A stretch of 64,000 bases of DNA from Magnetaquiglobus sp039908105 (GTDB taxonomy: Bacteria; Pseudomonadota; Magnetococcia; Magnetococcales; Magnetaquicoccaceae), in contig JAMOBI010000006.1 of NCBI GenBank assembly GCA_039908105.1, positions 3,995 to 67,994 of the forward strand, written 5' to 3'. Each line of letters begins with the position of its first letter. The stretch's first letter is position 1. The notes under the pieces are model-generated. The model saw only the letters and a program-made list of their open reading frames with translations, had not been told where the DNA came from and did no database searches. Position numbers and translations under genes: made by a program. Positions 18,011 through 26,737 of the stretch are shown piece by piece.

Positions 18011-19453
18011 CTACTGGGGCAACAGAGTTGATTGGACATCCTGCCGTGGCCAGTTGACGGCTTCGGCCCGGACGGGGGGGCATGCGCCATCCGCCAATTG
18101 CCACTGGTTGCGTCCCGCTTCTTTGGCTTGATAGAGGGCTGCGTCGGCACGGGCCAGGGTGGGATAATAATCCGGATGCCCATCATGCATGGCGATCCCT
18201 AAGCTGGTGGTCAGATGGATCTCCTGATCATTCTCGATGCGAAAGGCCGAGTCGGCCACCTTGCGTCGCACCTTTTCCGCCACCTGACAGGCATGGCTGG
18301 CCTCCACGTTGTTGACCACCATCAAAAATTCCTCGCCGCCGTAACGAAAGACGAAATCCCCGGCCCGCACCGAGCTCATCAGAATCTCTGCCATCTGGTT
18401 CAATACCGCATCGCCGGAATGATGACCATATTGATCGTTGACACTCTTGAAATGATCCAAATCGGCCAGAATGGCGGCAAAACGATGACCCGTGCGCATG
18501 GAGTTGTTCGCCTCGCGCTGGAGCACGGTGCGCAGGAAACGACGATTGAACAGTTTGGTCAGGGTGTCCCGTCCCGCTTCCATGGCCAGCGTCTGGGCGC
18601 GAATGGCGGAGAGGATTTTGGTGGCAGTGGTGACTTTGGTTTCCAGATCGGCGAGGAACTCCTGGATATCCCCGGTCTGTTCATCGCGACACGCCTGCAC
18701 CAGTCCCAGGACTGCGGTATCGATCGACCCCACCAGGTTCTTCAACTGCTCCAGTTCGCTGCCGGACTCGACGAGCAGATCCCCTTTGTGATGCACCCAC
18801 AAACCAAAATCGGTGCTGCGGATGGAAGGGAGTTGACAGGTGTCCAGACCGTTTTGAAAAATGAGCGTCAGCACCCGCCGATGCCAGTCGAATAACGAGG
18901 AGCGCAGGCTTTCGCTTTCCAGGGCCATATCCAATCCGGCGGCCTGCAGTTTCATGGATTGGGATAACCGCGTATCCTCCAGCACCCCGCCGATGTAAGC
19001 CCCGTTGATGATGGCCACCCCCAGGTCGATCAGATGTCCCACCAGTATCACCATAGCGTTCAACCGGCTCCGGTTGGGCTCATGGGCGATGATGGCACGA
19101 CCGATCTCCTCCCGCAGCCAGGTGCGGGCCAGTTGAATCGAAATCAGGGGAATGTTGAGACGGGCATGGCGGTCACCCACCTTGTGGAGTTGTTCCACCA
19201 AATGGGTCACCTCCTCCGTGCTGTGTGGACGGAACAGTTCTCTCAGCAGGTTGCGCAACTCTCCGGTCAATCGTTCCCCGACGCCGGGTTGACATAGGAA
19301 CGGCTGATTGATCGGATCAGCGACCAGTCGGGTCGTGAAAACGTGGATGATGGAATCCCCTTCCATGGCGATGATCTCAGCCAGCCGTTGCAAATTCTGG
19401 TTCGAATCCGACGCATAGCATGAAGAGAAATGATCGATCACCCGGTTGTCCAT
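18011..19453 (-). CDS. Globin-coupled diguanylate cyclase (DosC-like oxygen sensor)
   Basis: This 480-residue cytoplasmic protein has three parts. Residues about 1-165 resemble a sensor globin, with the proximal haem His as His96 in HKVGDRHARLNIP, aligning with the VHARIGIP of E. coli DosC. A middle domain contains DFGLWVHHKG, also found in DosC. A GGDEF domain follows from about residue 295 (GRDTLTKLFNRRFL, DLDHFKSVND, active site RYGGEEF near 369). RAGD five residues before GGEEF is an intact product-inhibition I-site. It should make c-di-GMP in response to oxygen bound at haem. It is monocistronic and its stop faces the spermidine-synthase-like gene. Confidence 0.9.
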   Translation of the reverse strand: MDNRVIDHFSSCYASDSNQNLQRLAEIIAMEGDSIIHVFTTRLVADPINQPFLCQPGVGERLTGELRNLLRELFRPHSTEEVTHLVEQLHKVGDRHARLNIPLISIQLARTWLREEIGRAIIAHEPNRSRLNAMVILVGHLIDLGVAIINGAYIGGVLEDTRLSQSMKLQAAGLDMALESESLRSSLFDWHRRVLTLIFQNGLDTCQLPSIRSTDFGLWVHHKGDLLVESGSELEQLKNLVGSIDTAVLGLVQACRDEQTGDIQEFLADLETKVTTATKILSAIRAQTLAMEAGRDTLTKLFNRRFLRTVLQREANNSMRTGHRFAAILADLDHFKSVNDQYGHHSGDAVLNQMAEILMSSVRAGDFVFRYGGEEFLMVVNNVEASHACQVAEKVRRKVADSAFRIENDQEIHLTTSLGIAMHDGHPDYYPTLARADAALYQAKEAGRNQWQLADGACPPVRAEAVNWPRQDVQSTLLPQ

Positions 19454-19654
19454 CGTTTCACCTCACTTTTTTGTCCAGAATGGGCATGTCATCCATCATC
19501 ACGATTAACCTGCATGAATATTCATTCTTTAGAAATTGCGGGATACGGCTTGTCAAGTCAAGACAATTCCGTTTGAATGCCGGGCCGGAGCTGTTCCGGG
19601 TGGGGAGATCGGATCGAATCCGAAAGAGGCGACTGACTGGCTTGATGGCGGATC

Positions 19655-19698
19655 CCCCTGCCGTGAAACGTCTTGTGAGGCGTGATTCACGGTAGGGG
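19655..19698 (-). terminator. Stem-loop downstream of the small minus-strand gene
   Basis: A 13-bp stem (19655-19667 with 19686-19698, including one G-U pair) encloses an 18-nt loop, 24 nt after the stop of the next gene upstream. There is no clear U-run, so intrinsic termination is plausible but unproven. Confidence 0.45.
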
Positions 19699-19721
19699 CG
19701 CGGGCTTGTTTGGCGGGTGCG

Positions 19722-20069
19722 TCAATGGATGGCGTGCAGATCGCGCGTTTGGGCCACCCCGGCGGAGTAGCCCCATTTTTCCTTCATTTCAAAGGCGGTT
19801 TCGATGATGTCGTCTTCCGGGATGTTTAAATAGGCCGCGATCACCGAGGTGCGCCAGTAGGGTTCGCCAAGGTCATCGTAACCGGTGGGCGCGGGGTGTG
19901 GACCGAAGATCTCCTCCATGGCCTGACGCATGGCCAGACGGACCTGAGGCTCCTTGCTCATCGCCAGATACTCCCAGGCATCGTCAAAGGCGGGATGTTC
20001 CGGACCCGCCTCGACGATGGCCAGGGCTTGATTGATCCAGGATTCCATGTTCATTGGAGATATCATCAT
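19722..20069 (-). CDS. Conserved-looking small hypothetical protein (115 aa)
   Basis: I do not recognise the family. I chose the ATG at 20069 because GGAG lies 8 nt before it and because the preceding in-frame stretch to 20204 is Arg/Pro-rich and non-coding in character. The product is acidic, with no signal peptide or membrane helix. It has helical segments (ESWINQALAIVEAGPEHP, QVRLAMRQAMEEIFG) and an aromatic motif GEPYWRTSVIAAYLNIPEDDI. The codon usage and acidic composition suggest a real cytoplasmic protein. It is a single gene and its neighbours give no clue to function. Confidence 0.65.
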   Translation of the reverse strand: MMISPMNMESWINQALAIVEAGPEHPAFDDAWEYLAMSKEPQVRLAMRQAMEEIFGPHPAPTGYDDLGEPYWRTSVIAAYLNIPEDDIIETAFEMKEKWGYSAGVAQTRDLHAIH

Positions 20070-20345
20070 CGCGTGCTCCAGCTTGTTGATTGGCGGCAAG
20101 GGCCGGCAGGGACGGCAGACGGCCTGGTGGGGTGATCGCAATCTTCGTGCCGGCTGGAGCGATCGGCTTGTCTGGCATATTGACGTGAGCTTGATCCCTG
20201 CCACCCGGCAAATTTTGCCGGTTGAGGGGGGAATAAATGGATCTGTCGGGGCACTTGAGTTCTTGTTCCGGGTTGCCGAAAAGAGTGGGGTGCGTCACGA
20301 TGATGGTGGTGACTCAAGCCGATCATGCCAGAGGATTTACGGCGA

Positions 20346-21182
20346 ATGTTGAGATTCATGAAACGGTTGCTCCTGGGACGTCCGACCATGGAAGATGACG
20401 GGGACGACGAGGACGAAGGTGAGTGGGTTGATGATCACGATCCGATTCCCATTCCACCCTACACGCCGCGTCTGCCCGAGGGGATGCGGGTGTATGCGAT
20501 CGGTGACATCCACGGTCGTTCCGATCTGTTGCGCCAGCTGCATGGCATGATCCGGGAGGATTGGGCTGGATTGTCCGATGCATGCCGACGGATCGTCGTT
20601 TATCTGGGGGATTACATTGACCGGGGCGAGGATAGCCGGGGGGTGATCGACATTCTGGTCAATAATCCTTTGACCGGCTGTGAAACGGTGTTCCTGAAGG
20701 GCAACCACGAAGTGGAGATGGAGGATTTCCTGATCAATCCCGTTGGGGGGCACGGCTGGCCGGAGTATGGCGGCATGGCCATGGCGATGAGTTATCAGGT
20801 GCGGGTGGCGAGCCGGGTCTCTGCCGGGGAGCGCATGCGCGCGTTGCGCGATCAACTGCTTGAGGCGATGCCAGCCGAACATCAGGCATTTTTCACCCGA
20901 TTGCGTTTCCGTTACGAGGTGGGGGACTATTTCTTCTGTCACGCCGGGGTGCGTCCCGGAGTCCCGTTGCATCGTCAGTCGCCGCCAGATCTGATGTGGA
21001 TCCGCGAGCCGTTTTTGGTCCATTCCGGACGCTTTGAAAAAATGGTGGTGCATGGCCATACGGTGATGACCAACCCCGTGATCACCCCCAATCGGATCGG
21101 CATCGATACCGGCGCCTATTATACCGGCCATCTGACCGCTCTGGTGCTGGAGGGGACGACTCAGCGCTTTCTTGCCACCTGA
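20346..21182 (+). CDS. PPP-family serine/threonine protein phosphatase
   Basis: The metallophosphoesterase motifs are complete and in order: GDIHGR (near residue 50), GDYIDRG (near 90), GNHE (near 117), a C-terminal histidine region FFCHAG, and HGHTVM. These residues bind the two catalytic metals. The arrangement is that of bacterial PrpA/ApaH-like PPP enzymes, which dephosphorylate proteins or cleave dinucleotides. The GHTVM stretch and the protein length favour a protein phosphatase. I place the start at ATG 20346, with GAGG 11 nt upstream. An in-frame ATG at 20325 would add seven residues but has no ribosome-binding site. Confidence 0.85.
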   Translation: MLRFMKRLLLGRPTMEDDGDDEDEGEWVDDHDPIPIPPYTPRLPEGMRVYAIGDIHGRSDLLRQLHGMIREDWAGLSDACRRIVVYLGDYIDRGEDSRGVIDILVNNPLTGCETVFLKGNHEVEMEDFLINPVGGHGWPEYGGMAMAMSYQVRVASRVSAGERMRALRDQLLEAMPAEHQAFFTRLRFRYEVGDYFFCHAGVRPGVPLHRQSPPDLMWIREPFLVHSGRFEKMVVHGHTVMTNPVITPNRIGIDTGAYYTGHLTALVLEGTTQRFLAT

Positions 21183-21297
21183 TCCGGAATCGTCTGCAAG
21201 CCACGCGGGAACTTGTCGAAACTCAAGTCACGGGGTATGCTTTTGACTTTAACGCATCTTGGAGTTCCCTCGAAATACGGCATGCAAGGGTGAAAAC

Positions 21298-23010
21298 GTG
21301 GAGAAACGCCTGATTTTTGCGGGATTGGTCGGCTGGCTGGCGCTTGTTCCCGCAGATGGCTGGTCCTTTGCGGTGGGAGAGATCGCCGTGACCTCACCGC
21401 CGGGCAAGCGGTTTCAGGCGGAGATCCCTGTGCGTTTAAGCGAGGGGGAGAGCCTTAAACTGGTCAAGTTGGGCTCCAAGGCCGATTACAAGGTCATGGG
21501 GCTCAATCGCGCCCCGACCTTGAACGACCTGAAGGTCGAGACCGTCGAAGTCAATGGCGAGACCCGCATCCGGCTCACCGCCGATTCCCCGGTGAATGCC
21601 AAGGGGTTTGATCTGCTGTTGCGGGTCACCTCTTCCAAACACACCAATTTTCCGGTCTTTCGCATTGCGGGCACTGCATCCAGCGCCAAGAAGGAGGGCG
21701 CTGCCGGCGAAAAGGGGGAAAGTGGTCCGCCTGAGGCCAAAAGCGGGGTCGAACTGAAGAAAAGCGATGCCAAACCGGTCATCGAGGCCAAGAGTGCCGA
21801 GACCAAACCGACCCCCGAGGCCAGGGGGCAGGAGGGCAAACCGGCAGCGCCCGAGGGACGGAATCCTGAATCCAAACCGGCAGCCGAGCCGCGCGGAGGG
21901 GAGTCCAGATCAACTGCCGAGTCAAAACCCATGGAGGCGAAGGGTTCTGCCAAAACCGGCAAAGGCTCCGCCTCAGCCGAGAGTGTCGCTCCCCCCGGCA
22001 AGCCGTATGGTCCGGTCAAGGAGGGGGATACCCTCACGTCGATTGCACGGGGATTGGTGTCGAGCCGTTCGGTGACCATCTATCAGATCATGACGGCCAT
22101 CTACGAGCGCAACCCGGATCAGTTTCTGTTGGGCAATATGAACAATCTGATCTCCGGAGGGATGTTGACCATCCCGTCGGTGCCCGAGGCGCGGGCGATT
22201 CCGGATCGCTGGGCGCGTGCCATGTGTCTGGCCCACACCAAGGCGTGGGAGCAGACCGTGGCCGGACAGAGTGTGCCACCACCACCGCAGACCGCGCTTC
22301 TGGCTGGTTCCGAGGCGGGCAGGGTGCCGGCATCCGAAGCAAGATCCTCTGCATCCCAGTTGCGGGATGAGTTGCCGATCCTGCCGGATACCACCCCGCC
22401 GCGCGCGCAGTTGCAGAGCGTGGCCTCGCCTGCGAGCGGCGGATTGGAGAATGTGCTGGTCCGCTTGCAGGGGCAATTGGGCGAGTTGACCGAGGTGTTG
22501 AAGCACAATCAGGCGCAGCAGGCCAAGATCGAGACTCGCGTGGCCTCGTTGGAGATGGCGCGCGGCGACGGTGAGGCCTTGGCACAGCGCGTGGCGGTGC
22601 TGGAAAAGGGCGCGCGCGATCATTCCGGTTCGGAGATCTCGCGCGAGGCTGGCGGCACTGCCGAGGAGAAAGGGGCTTCATCCGGGGCGTTCGGAGGGGT
22701 GCTGTTCGCCTTGATCGGGCTCTTGTTCGCCGGCGTACTGGTCTGGCAAGGGCGGCGTTGGAACCGGCAGGCACAGATGGATGGCTTGAAACATCTGCTG
22801 GCCGTCACAGCCAAGGAGTATCCGGAGTTGGCTGCCGAGGTGATCCGCGAGGTCGAGGCCGGCAAGATGCCGTTCATCCCGTCGATTCATCCGGTCAAGT
22901 TGGAGGGTGGATCGCCGGCAGCGGGCAAGAAGGTGGTGGGCGGCGGTGATATTCTGCAAAACGTCAACCGGTTGAACGCCTTGAGTCCGAAACGGGGAGA
23001 TGGGGAATGA
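21298..23010 (+). CDS. FimV-like envelope protein with LysM-like region
   Basis: The likely start is GTG 21298 after AAGGGTGA, giving 570 residues that begin with a signal peptide (RLIFAGLVGWLALVPADGWSFA). The next 100 residues match the FimV N-terminal beta domain (VGEIAVTSPPGKRFQAEIPV). A low-complexity linker rich in Lys, Glu, Pro and Ala follows (about residues 135-240), then a FimV/LysM segment (GPVKEGDTLTSIARGL, YQIMTAIYERNPDQFL, GGMLTIPS). A coiled coil (about 390-440) and one transmembrane helix (FALIGLLFAGVLVW, near 480) come next. FimV proteins bind peptidoglycan and organise polar complexes such as type IV pili. The usual C-terminal FimV TPR domain is absent. It overlaps the next gene by 4 nt. 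Confidence 0.82.
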   Translation: MEKRLIFAGLVGWLALVPADGWSFAVGEIAVTSPPGKRFQAEIPVRLSEGESLKLVKLGSKADYKVMGLNRAPTLNDLKVETVEVNGETRIRLTADSPVNAKGFDLLLRVTSSKHTNFPVFRIAGTASSAKKEGAAGEKGESGPPEAKSGVELKKSDAKPVIEAKSAETKPTPEARGQEGKPAAPEGRNPESKPAAEPRGGESRSTAESKPMEAKGSAKTGKGSASAESVAPPGKPYGPVKEGDTLTSIARGLVSSRSVTIYQIMTAIYERNPDQFLLGNMNNLISGGMLTIPSVPEARAIPDRWARAMCLAHTKAWEQTVAGQSVPPPPQTALLAGSEAGRVPASEARSSASQLRDELPILPDTTPPRAQLQSVASPASGGLENVLVRLQGQLGELTEVLKHNQAQQAKIETRVASLEMARGDGEALAQRVAVLEKGARDHSGSEISREAGGTAEEKGASSGAFGGVLFALIGLLFAGVLVWQGRRWNRQAQMDGLKHLLAVTAKEYPELAAEVIREVEAGKMPFIPSIHPVKLEGGSPAAGKKVVGGGDILQNVNRLNALSPKRGDGE

Positions 23011-23471
23011 TCAAGCTGTTGCGTGGCATCCTGGTGGGGTTGGGATTGGGGTTTGCCCTGTTTTACACCACCGGGTTATCCCAGGAGATCTATCAGGCCT
23101 CCCTGGCCTTGTTGATCCTGGTGGGCGTGCTGATCCCGCTCGAAGGGCAGGATCGTCGGCAGGAAAAGCTTGCAGCCGCAACGCGAGGCATCGAAGAACG
23201 TTTGAAAAAAATCGAGAATCGACTGGGAAAACTGGAGCACGCCATCAAGCGGCAACGCGAGGATGTGGACGAGGGGGAGGAAGAGGAGGAGGAGATTTTG
23301 AGCACCCGTTTCCCGATCCATGAGCACCCGGAGCCGGAGAGCTACATTCCGGCCTATGGTGCGGGACTGGCGGAAAATCGGGCGGTGATGGCCCATGGTC
23401 GACGGACCGTGGAACGAAGCGTCGAGGATGTGGCCCGCAAGCTCTCCTCCATGCAGCGCGATGCCGGGTGA
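23007..23471 (+). CDS. Small membrane protein with coiled coil (154 aa), unknown
   Basis: No family is recognised. Two hydrophobic helices lie at the N-terminus (ILVGLGLGFALFYTTG and ASLALLILVGVLIPL). They are followed by a strongly charged coiled coil (EERLKKIENRLGKLEHAIKRQRE), a run of glutamates, and a Pro/Ala tail. It therefore looks like an inner-membrane anchor with a cytoplasmic coiled-coil rod. Its ATG overlaps the FimV-like stop (ATGA), and the actin-like ATPase gene follows 145 nt later. It may link the envelope protein to the filament; this is inference from position and topology only. Confidence 0.75.
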   Translation: MIKLLRGILVGLGLGFALFYTTGLSQEIYQASLALLILVGVLIPLEGQDRRQEKLAAATRGIEERLKKIENRLGKLEHAIKRQREDVDEGEEEEEEILSTRFPIHEHPEPESYIPAYGAGLAENRAVMAHGRRTVERSVEDVARKLSSMQRDAG

Positions 23472-23510
23472 ATGGTTGACATGATCGTCATGTTGATCTA
23501 ACTTTCAATA

Positions 23511-23554
23511 GGGGGAAACCCCCTTACCTGCCACCCGTGGAACTTTCCCACGGG
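23511..23554 (+). promoter_or_regulatory. Two adjacent hairpins in the leader of the actin-like gene
   Basis: GGGGG-AAA-CCCCC (23511-23523) is followed by CCCGTGG/CCACGGG (23534-23540 with 23548-23554, 7-nt loop). They lie between the coiled-coil membrane gene and the ATG at 23616. They may attenuate or terminate the upstream transcript, or stabilise the downstream mRNA. A similar GGGGG/CCCCC hairpin precedes the gene at 17161. Confidence 0.45.
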
Positions 23555-23615
23555 AGATCCACGGTCAATCATGGGTATCTTGTTTATCCAATCCAATCCG
23601 GAGGAAACCCCTCGC

Positions 23616-24767
23616 ATGAGTAGCTCTCCCGAAGTCGCGACGCCTGCCGTGCAACCGGCCATGGCCGCCGCGCAACCCGCTGTGGCCCCCTCGGTTCAGC
23701 CGACTGCGCCCCAACCCGTCCAGCCGGTCGCGCCTCAACCCGTTCGTCCCGTGGCACCTGTGCGTGCGCCCACGATCAATCTGGGTCTGGATGTTGGCAC
23801 CATGAATCTGGTCTGCGCCCGTGCCAATGCCCTGGGCAAGATCGAAATCGCCAGCCTGCGCAACGTCTTTCTGACCGTCGAGGATGTGCACATCGAGGGG
23901 ATGGATCTCTCCAAGATCAGCCACGCACGCATCGACGACGGGGTGTTCATCCTGTCGCACGACGCCTACAACTTTGCCAACATCTTCGGCTACCGTCTCA
24001 GCCGTTCGATGCAAAAGGGGATGATCAGCCCTGAGGATATCAACTCCACCGACATTCTGGCGGTGATGATCCGCGAGCTTCTGACCATTGAGCCGGGGGC
24101 CAAGGCAGGCAAATGCGTCTATTCGGTGCCGGGCGATCCGGTCAACTCCAAATCGAACGTCCTCTATCACCGCAACATTCTCGGACGGATCATCAGCGAA
24201 ATCGGCTTTGATCCCGAACCGCTCAACGAAGCCACGGCGATCATCTACGCCGAGTGCGCGGATTCCGATTTTTCCGGCATCAGCATCTCCTTTGGCGCGG
24301 GTCTGACCAATGTGGCCGTGGTCTACAAGTCGATCCCGGTGCTGGAATTCGCGTTGGGGCGGGGCGGCGACTGGATCGACGACAACGTTGCCATGGCCGT
24401 TGGCACGATTCCCAACCGCGTCGTGGCCATCAAGGAGAAGGATTTTCACCTCGACCGCTACGACACGGGCCGCAAGAAGGAGCGCAAGGTGCGCGAGGCG
24501 TTGGGATTCTACTACAAGAATCTCATCCAGTATGTGGTCAAGAGCGCCCTGCATGAGTTGGATCGGCGCGATCTGGATCTCGGCTTCCCCAATCGCATCC
24601 CGATGATCATCTCCGGCGGTACCTCCCTGGCCGGCGGATTCCTCGATTACATCCGCTCCCAGGTCGAGGAGGTCGCCTGGCCGTTGGAGCTCTCCGAGGT
24701 GCGTTACGCCGGCGATCCGTTGAGCTGCGTGGCGCAGGGGTGTCTGATCAAAGCCTTGAAACAGTGA
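23616..24767 (+). CDS. Actin-like ATPase (MreB/MamK/ParM superfamily)
   Basis: Start chosen at ATG 23616, which follows GGAGGA by 10 nt; the product has 383 residues. A Pro/Ala/Val-rich tail of about 50 residues precedes the actin fold. Visible motifs are phosphate-1 LGLDVGTMNLV (near residue 55), a central VPGDPVNS strand-loop, phosphate-2 ISFGAGLTNVAV (near 228) and the adenosine loop IISGGTSLAGGF (near 332). Actin-like proteins polymerise with ATP to position cell structures or DNA. It is clearly distant from canonical MreB. In phosphate-2 the usual Asp (as in DIGGGTT or DIGAGTT) is Ser. Sitting behind the FimV-like and coiled-coil genes, it may organise a polar or envelope structure. I would not call it MamK without a tree. 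Confidence 0.83.
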   Translation: MSSSPEVATPAVQPAMAAAQPAVAPSVQPTAPQPVQPVAPQPVRPVAPVRAPTINLGLDVGTMNLVCARANALGKIEIASLRNVFLTVEDVHIEGMDLSKISHARIDDGVFILSHDAYNFANIFGYRLSRSMQKGMISPEDINSTDILAVMIRELLTIEPGAKAGKCVYSVPGDPVNSKSNVLYHRNILGRIISEIGFDPEPLNEATAIIYAECADSDFSGISISFGAGLTNVAVVYKSIPVLEFALGRGGDWIDDNVAMAVGTIPNRVVAIKEKDFHLDRYDTGRKKERKVREALGFYYKNLIQYVVKSALHELDRRDLDLGFPNRIPMIISGGTSLAGGFLDYIRSQVEEVAWPLELSEVRYAGDPLSCVAQGCLIKALKQ

Positions 24768-24822
24768 TGCGACCCTGATCCCCTTCGTTCGTTCCTTTCG
24801 TCGCCGGCGCATTCTGGCCGCC

Positions 24823-25566
24823 ATGCCCGAGGATTCCAAGGCATGGCGGACCTTGATGCGCCGTGTTGTCGTGTTTGCAGGATTGAACGACTCCCAGCAG
24901 CTCGCTTTGCGCCGGCTTGCCGAGATTTTTTTGCACGAAAAAAAACTTGATCTGGTGCAGGGCGTACGTCTGGACGGGGAACAGCGACTGCTTCTGGCGG
25001 CGTTGTCCTGTCTGCCGGTGCTCGAATGGGGACTCGATCCCTACGACAGCTGGGAAACGGTGATCGTCTACCCACGCACCTTCGTGCCGCGCCGCTCGGA
25101 GATGGACGATGCCGGGGTGGTCCATCCCAGCGGGCCACGTATTGGCGAGGCGTGGCCGCATGGTCCGGTATTGATCTCCTGGCGCGATCTGGAGCGCGAT
25201 CTGGCCGGCGATTGGGATTACGCCATGAACGTGGTGATCCACGAGATGTGCCATCAACTCGATCATGGCAACGGCGGATACGATGGCATGCCGGTTTTGC
25301 CCGCCGAGATCGAGCCGACTCGCTGGATCCGGGTCTTTACAGCGGCTTTTGCCGCTTTGCGGCGTGCCGAGGAGCGGCACGAGGAGACCTTCATCGACCC
25401 TTATGCCGCCGAATCGCCTGCCGAATTCTTTGCCGTGGCGTGTGAAACCTTTTTCGTGGCACCATCGGACCTCAAAGAGGGGTATCCGGAGGTGTACGAG
25501 TTGTTGAGACTCTACTTCAAGCAGGATCCCTGGACTCGCATGCAATCAGACAAGGAGCGAAGATGA
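24823..25566 (+). CDS. mtfA: MtfA-like M90 zinc metallopeptidase
   Basis: This 247-residue cytoplasmic protein has the HExxH zinc site (His140, Glu141, His144 in VIHEMCHQLD) and the downstream conserved ESPAEFFAVACETFF, both diagnostic of MtfA. E. coli MtfA is an aminopeptidase that binds the glucose regulator Mlc; no Mlc homologue is seen in this window, so the target here is unknown. The segment WETVIVYPRTFVPR is also typical. The start at ATG 24823 lacks a clear ribosome-binding site. It overlaps cysM by 4 nt (ATGA), so the pair is co-translated. The link of a peptidase with cysteine synthesis is unexplained. Confidence 0.88.
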   Translation: MPEDSKAWRTLMRRVVVFAGLNDSQQLALRRLAEIFLHEKKLDLVQGVRLDGEQRLLLAALSCLPVLEWGLDPYDSWETVIVYPRTFVPRRSEMDDAGVVHPSGPRIGEAWPHGPVLISWRDLERDLAGDWDYAMNVVIHEMCHQLDHGNGGYDGMPVLPAEIEPTRWIRVFTAAFAALRRAEERHEETFIDPYAAESPAEFFAVACETFFVAPSDLKEGYPEVYELLRLYFKQDPWTRMQSDKERR

Positions 25567-26447
25567 TCACGTTGGAAGCGTGTGTCGGCAATACGCCGTT
25601 GGTGGATCTGACCCGGATGACCGCCCCATTTCCGGGGACGCGGATTTCAGTCAAACTTGAGGGGAACAATCCGGCTGGATCGGTGAAGGATCGGGCGGCT
25701 TTGAGTCTGTTCAACGGTGCCGAGTCGCGTGGCGTGTTGCAGCCCGGCATGCGCATCATCGAGCCGACCAGTGGCAACACCGGCATTGCGTTGGCGATGA
25801 TCGCGGCACGCAAGGGGTACAAGATCACGCTGGTGATGCCGGAGAACATGACGTTGGAGCGTCGGGCGATCATGAAGGCGTTTGGTGCCCATCTGGAGTT
25901 GACCTCCGAGGCGGGCAGCATGGAGGGTTCGATCGACCGGGCGCGTGAGATGGTGGCAGCGGGCGAGGGGATCCTGTTTGATCAATTCTCCAACGACGAC
26001 AACTGGCGGGCACATTATCACACCACCGGGCCGGAGATCTGGGCGCAGACCGAAGGGCGAATCACCCACTTCGTCAGTGCCATGGGAACCACCGGCACCA
26101 TCATGGGGGTGTCGCGCGCCTTGAAGGAGCGTGATCCGACGGTTCAAATCATTGGCGTGCAGCCGGATGCCGAGTCGCGCATTCCCGGGATCCGGCGTTG
26201 GCCGAAGGCCTATCTGCCGAAGATCTTCCAACCCGAGCGGGTCGATCGCATCCTGGATGTCAACGAGGAGGAGGCCAAGGAGGTGACCCATCGTCTGGCG
26301 CGTGAGGAGGGGATTTTTGCCGGCCATTCGGCGGGGGGGGCCGTGGCCGCGGCGTTGCGTCTGGCGGGTGGGTTGACCGAGCCGGGTGTGATCGTGGTGG
26401 TTCTGCCGGATCGCGGGGATCGTTATCTCTCCAGTACGTTGTTTTGA
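25563..26447 (+). CDS. cysM: Cysteine synthase B (O-acetylserine sulfhydrylase)
   Basis: This 294-residue PLP enzyme has the cofactor lysine at Lys42 (NNPAGSVKDRAAL) and the substrate loop PTSGNTGIALAM. The glycine-rich phosphate loop is SAMGTTGTIMGVSR. CysM rather than CysK is favoured by the motif LEGNNPAGSVKDRAAL and the length. It forms cysteine from O-acetylserine and sulfide or thiosulfate in the cytoplasm. The TGA stop at 26445 is followed by the second copy of the dispersed palindromic repeat, which may help end transcription. Confidence 0.94.
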   Translation: MITLEACVGNTPLVDLTRMTAPFPGTRISVKLEGNNPAGSVKDRAALSLFNGAESRGVLQPGMRIIEPTSGNTGIALAMIAARKGYKITLVMPENMTLERRAIMKAFGAHLELTSEAGSMEGSIDRAREMVAAGEGILFDQFSNDDNWRAHYHTTGPEIWAQTEGRITHFVSAMGTTGTIMGVSRALKERDPTVQIIGVQPDAESRIPGIRRWPKAYLPKIFQPERVDRILDVNEEEAKEVTHRLAREEGIFAGHSAGGAVAAALRLAGGLTEPGVIVVVLPDRGDRYLSSTLF

Positions 26448-26528
26448 AAAAAAGACAGGGATTGCTTGTTCAGGCATCCGGCCATCGATGGGAACGTGAC
26501 CGTTCCGCATCCTCTGGTGGCCATGTTC

Positions 26529-26710
26529 GCGGGATTGTTTTGCAAAAGGTGCAAAACAATCCCGCATCCAAGGCGGCGCGCGGCGCATTTTTCGCAAAAG
26601 GCGCGAAAAATGCTTCTTTTGAAGAGCGCGCTAAAGGCAAAGGCAAAACCCTGGGAGAGGAATCTCCCAAAAAACTACACATTCCAAGCTGGGTACGGTT
26701 TGGAGGGGCA
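26529..26710 (+). repeat. Dispersed palindromic intergenic repeat, copy 2
   Basis: It begins with a perfect 16-bp hairpin (26529-26544 with 26550-26565, loop AAAGG). An 11-bp palindrome follows (GCATTTTTCGC at 26585-26595 with 26603-26613), then CTTCTTTTGAAGAGCGCGCT, an AAAGGCAAAGGCAAAACCCT tail, a TGGGAGA/TCTCCCA hairpin, and an end segment CTACACATTCCAAGCTGGGT. The order matches copies 1 and 3. It fills the space between the convergent cysM and V-ATPase genes. Confidence 0.88.
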
Positions 26711-26737
26711 ATTCTTCGTGTTGTTTGACATGTTCCG

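Noticed and set aside
19395..19415. A GGTTCGAATCC-like string resembling a tRNA T-arm
   Set aside because: It lies inside the diguanylate cyclase coding region, and no acceptor stem, D-arm or anticodon arm surrounds it.
23616..24767. Calling the actin-like gene mamK
   Set aside because: The motifs only show the actin superfamily. The phosphate-2 loop differs and no other magnetosome gene is nearby.
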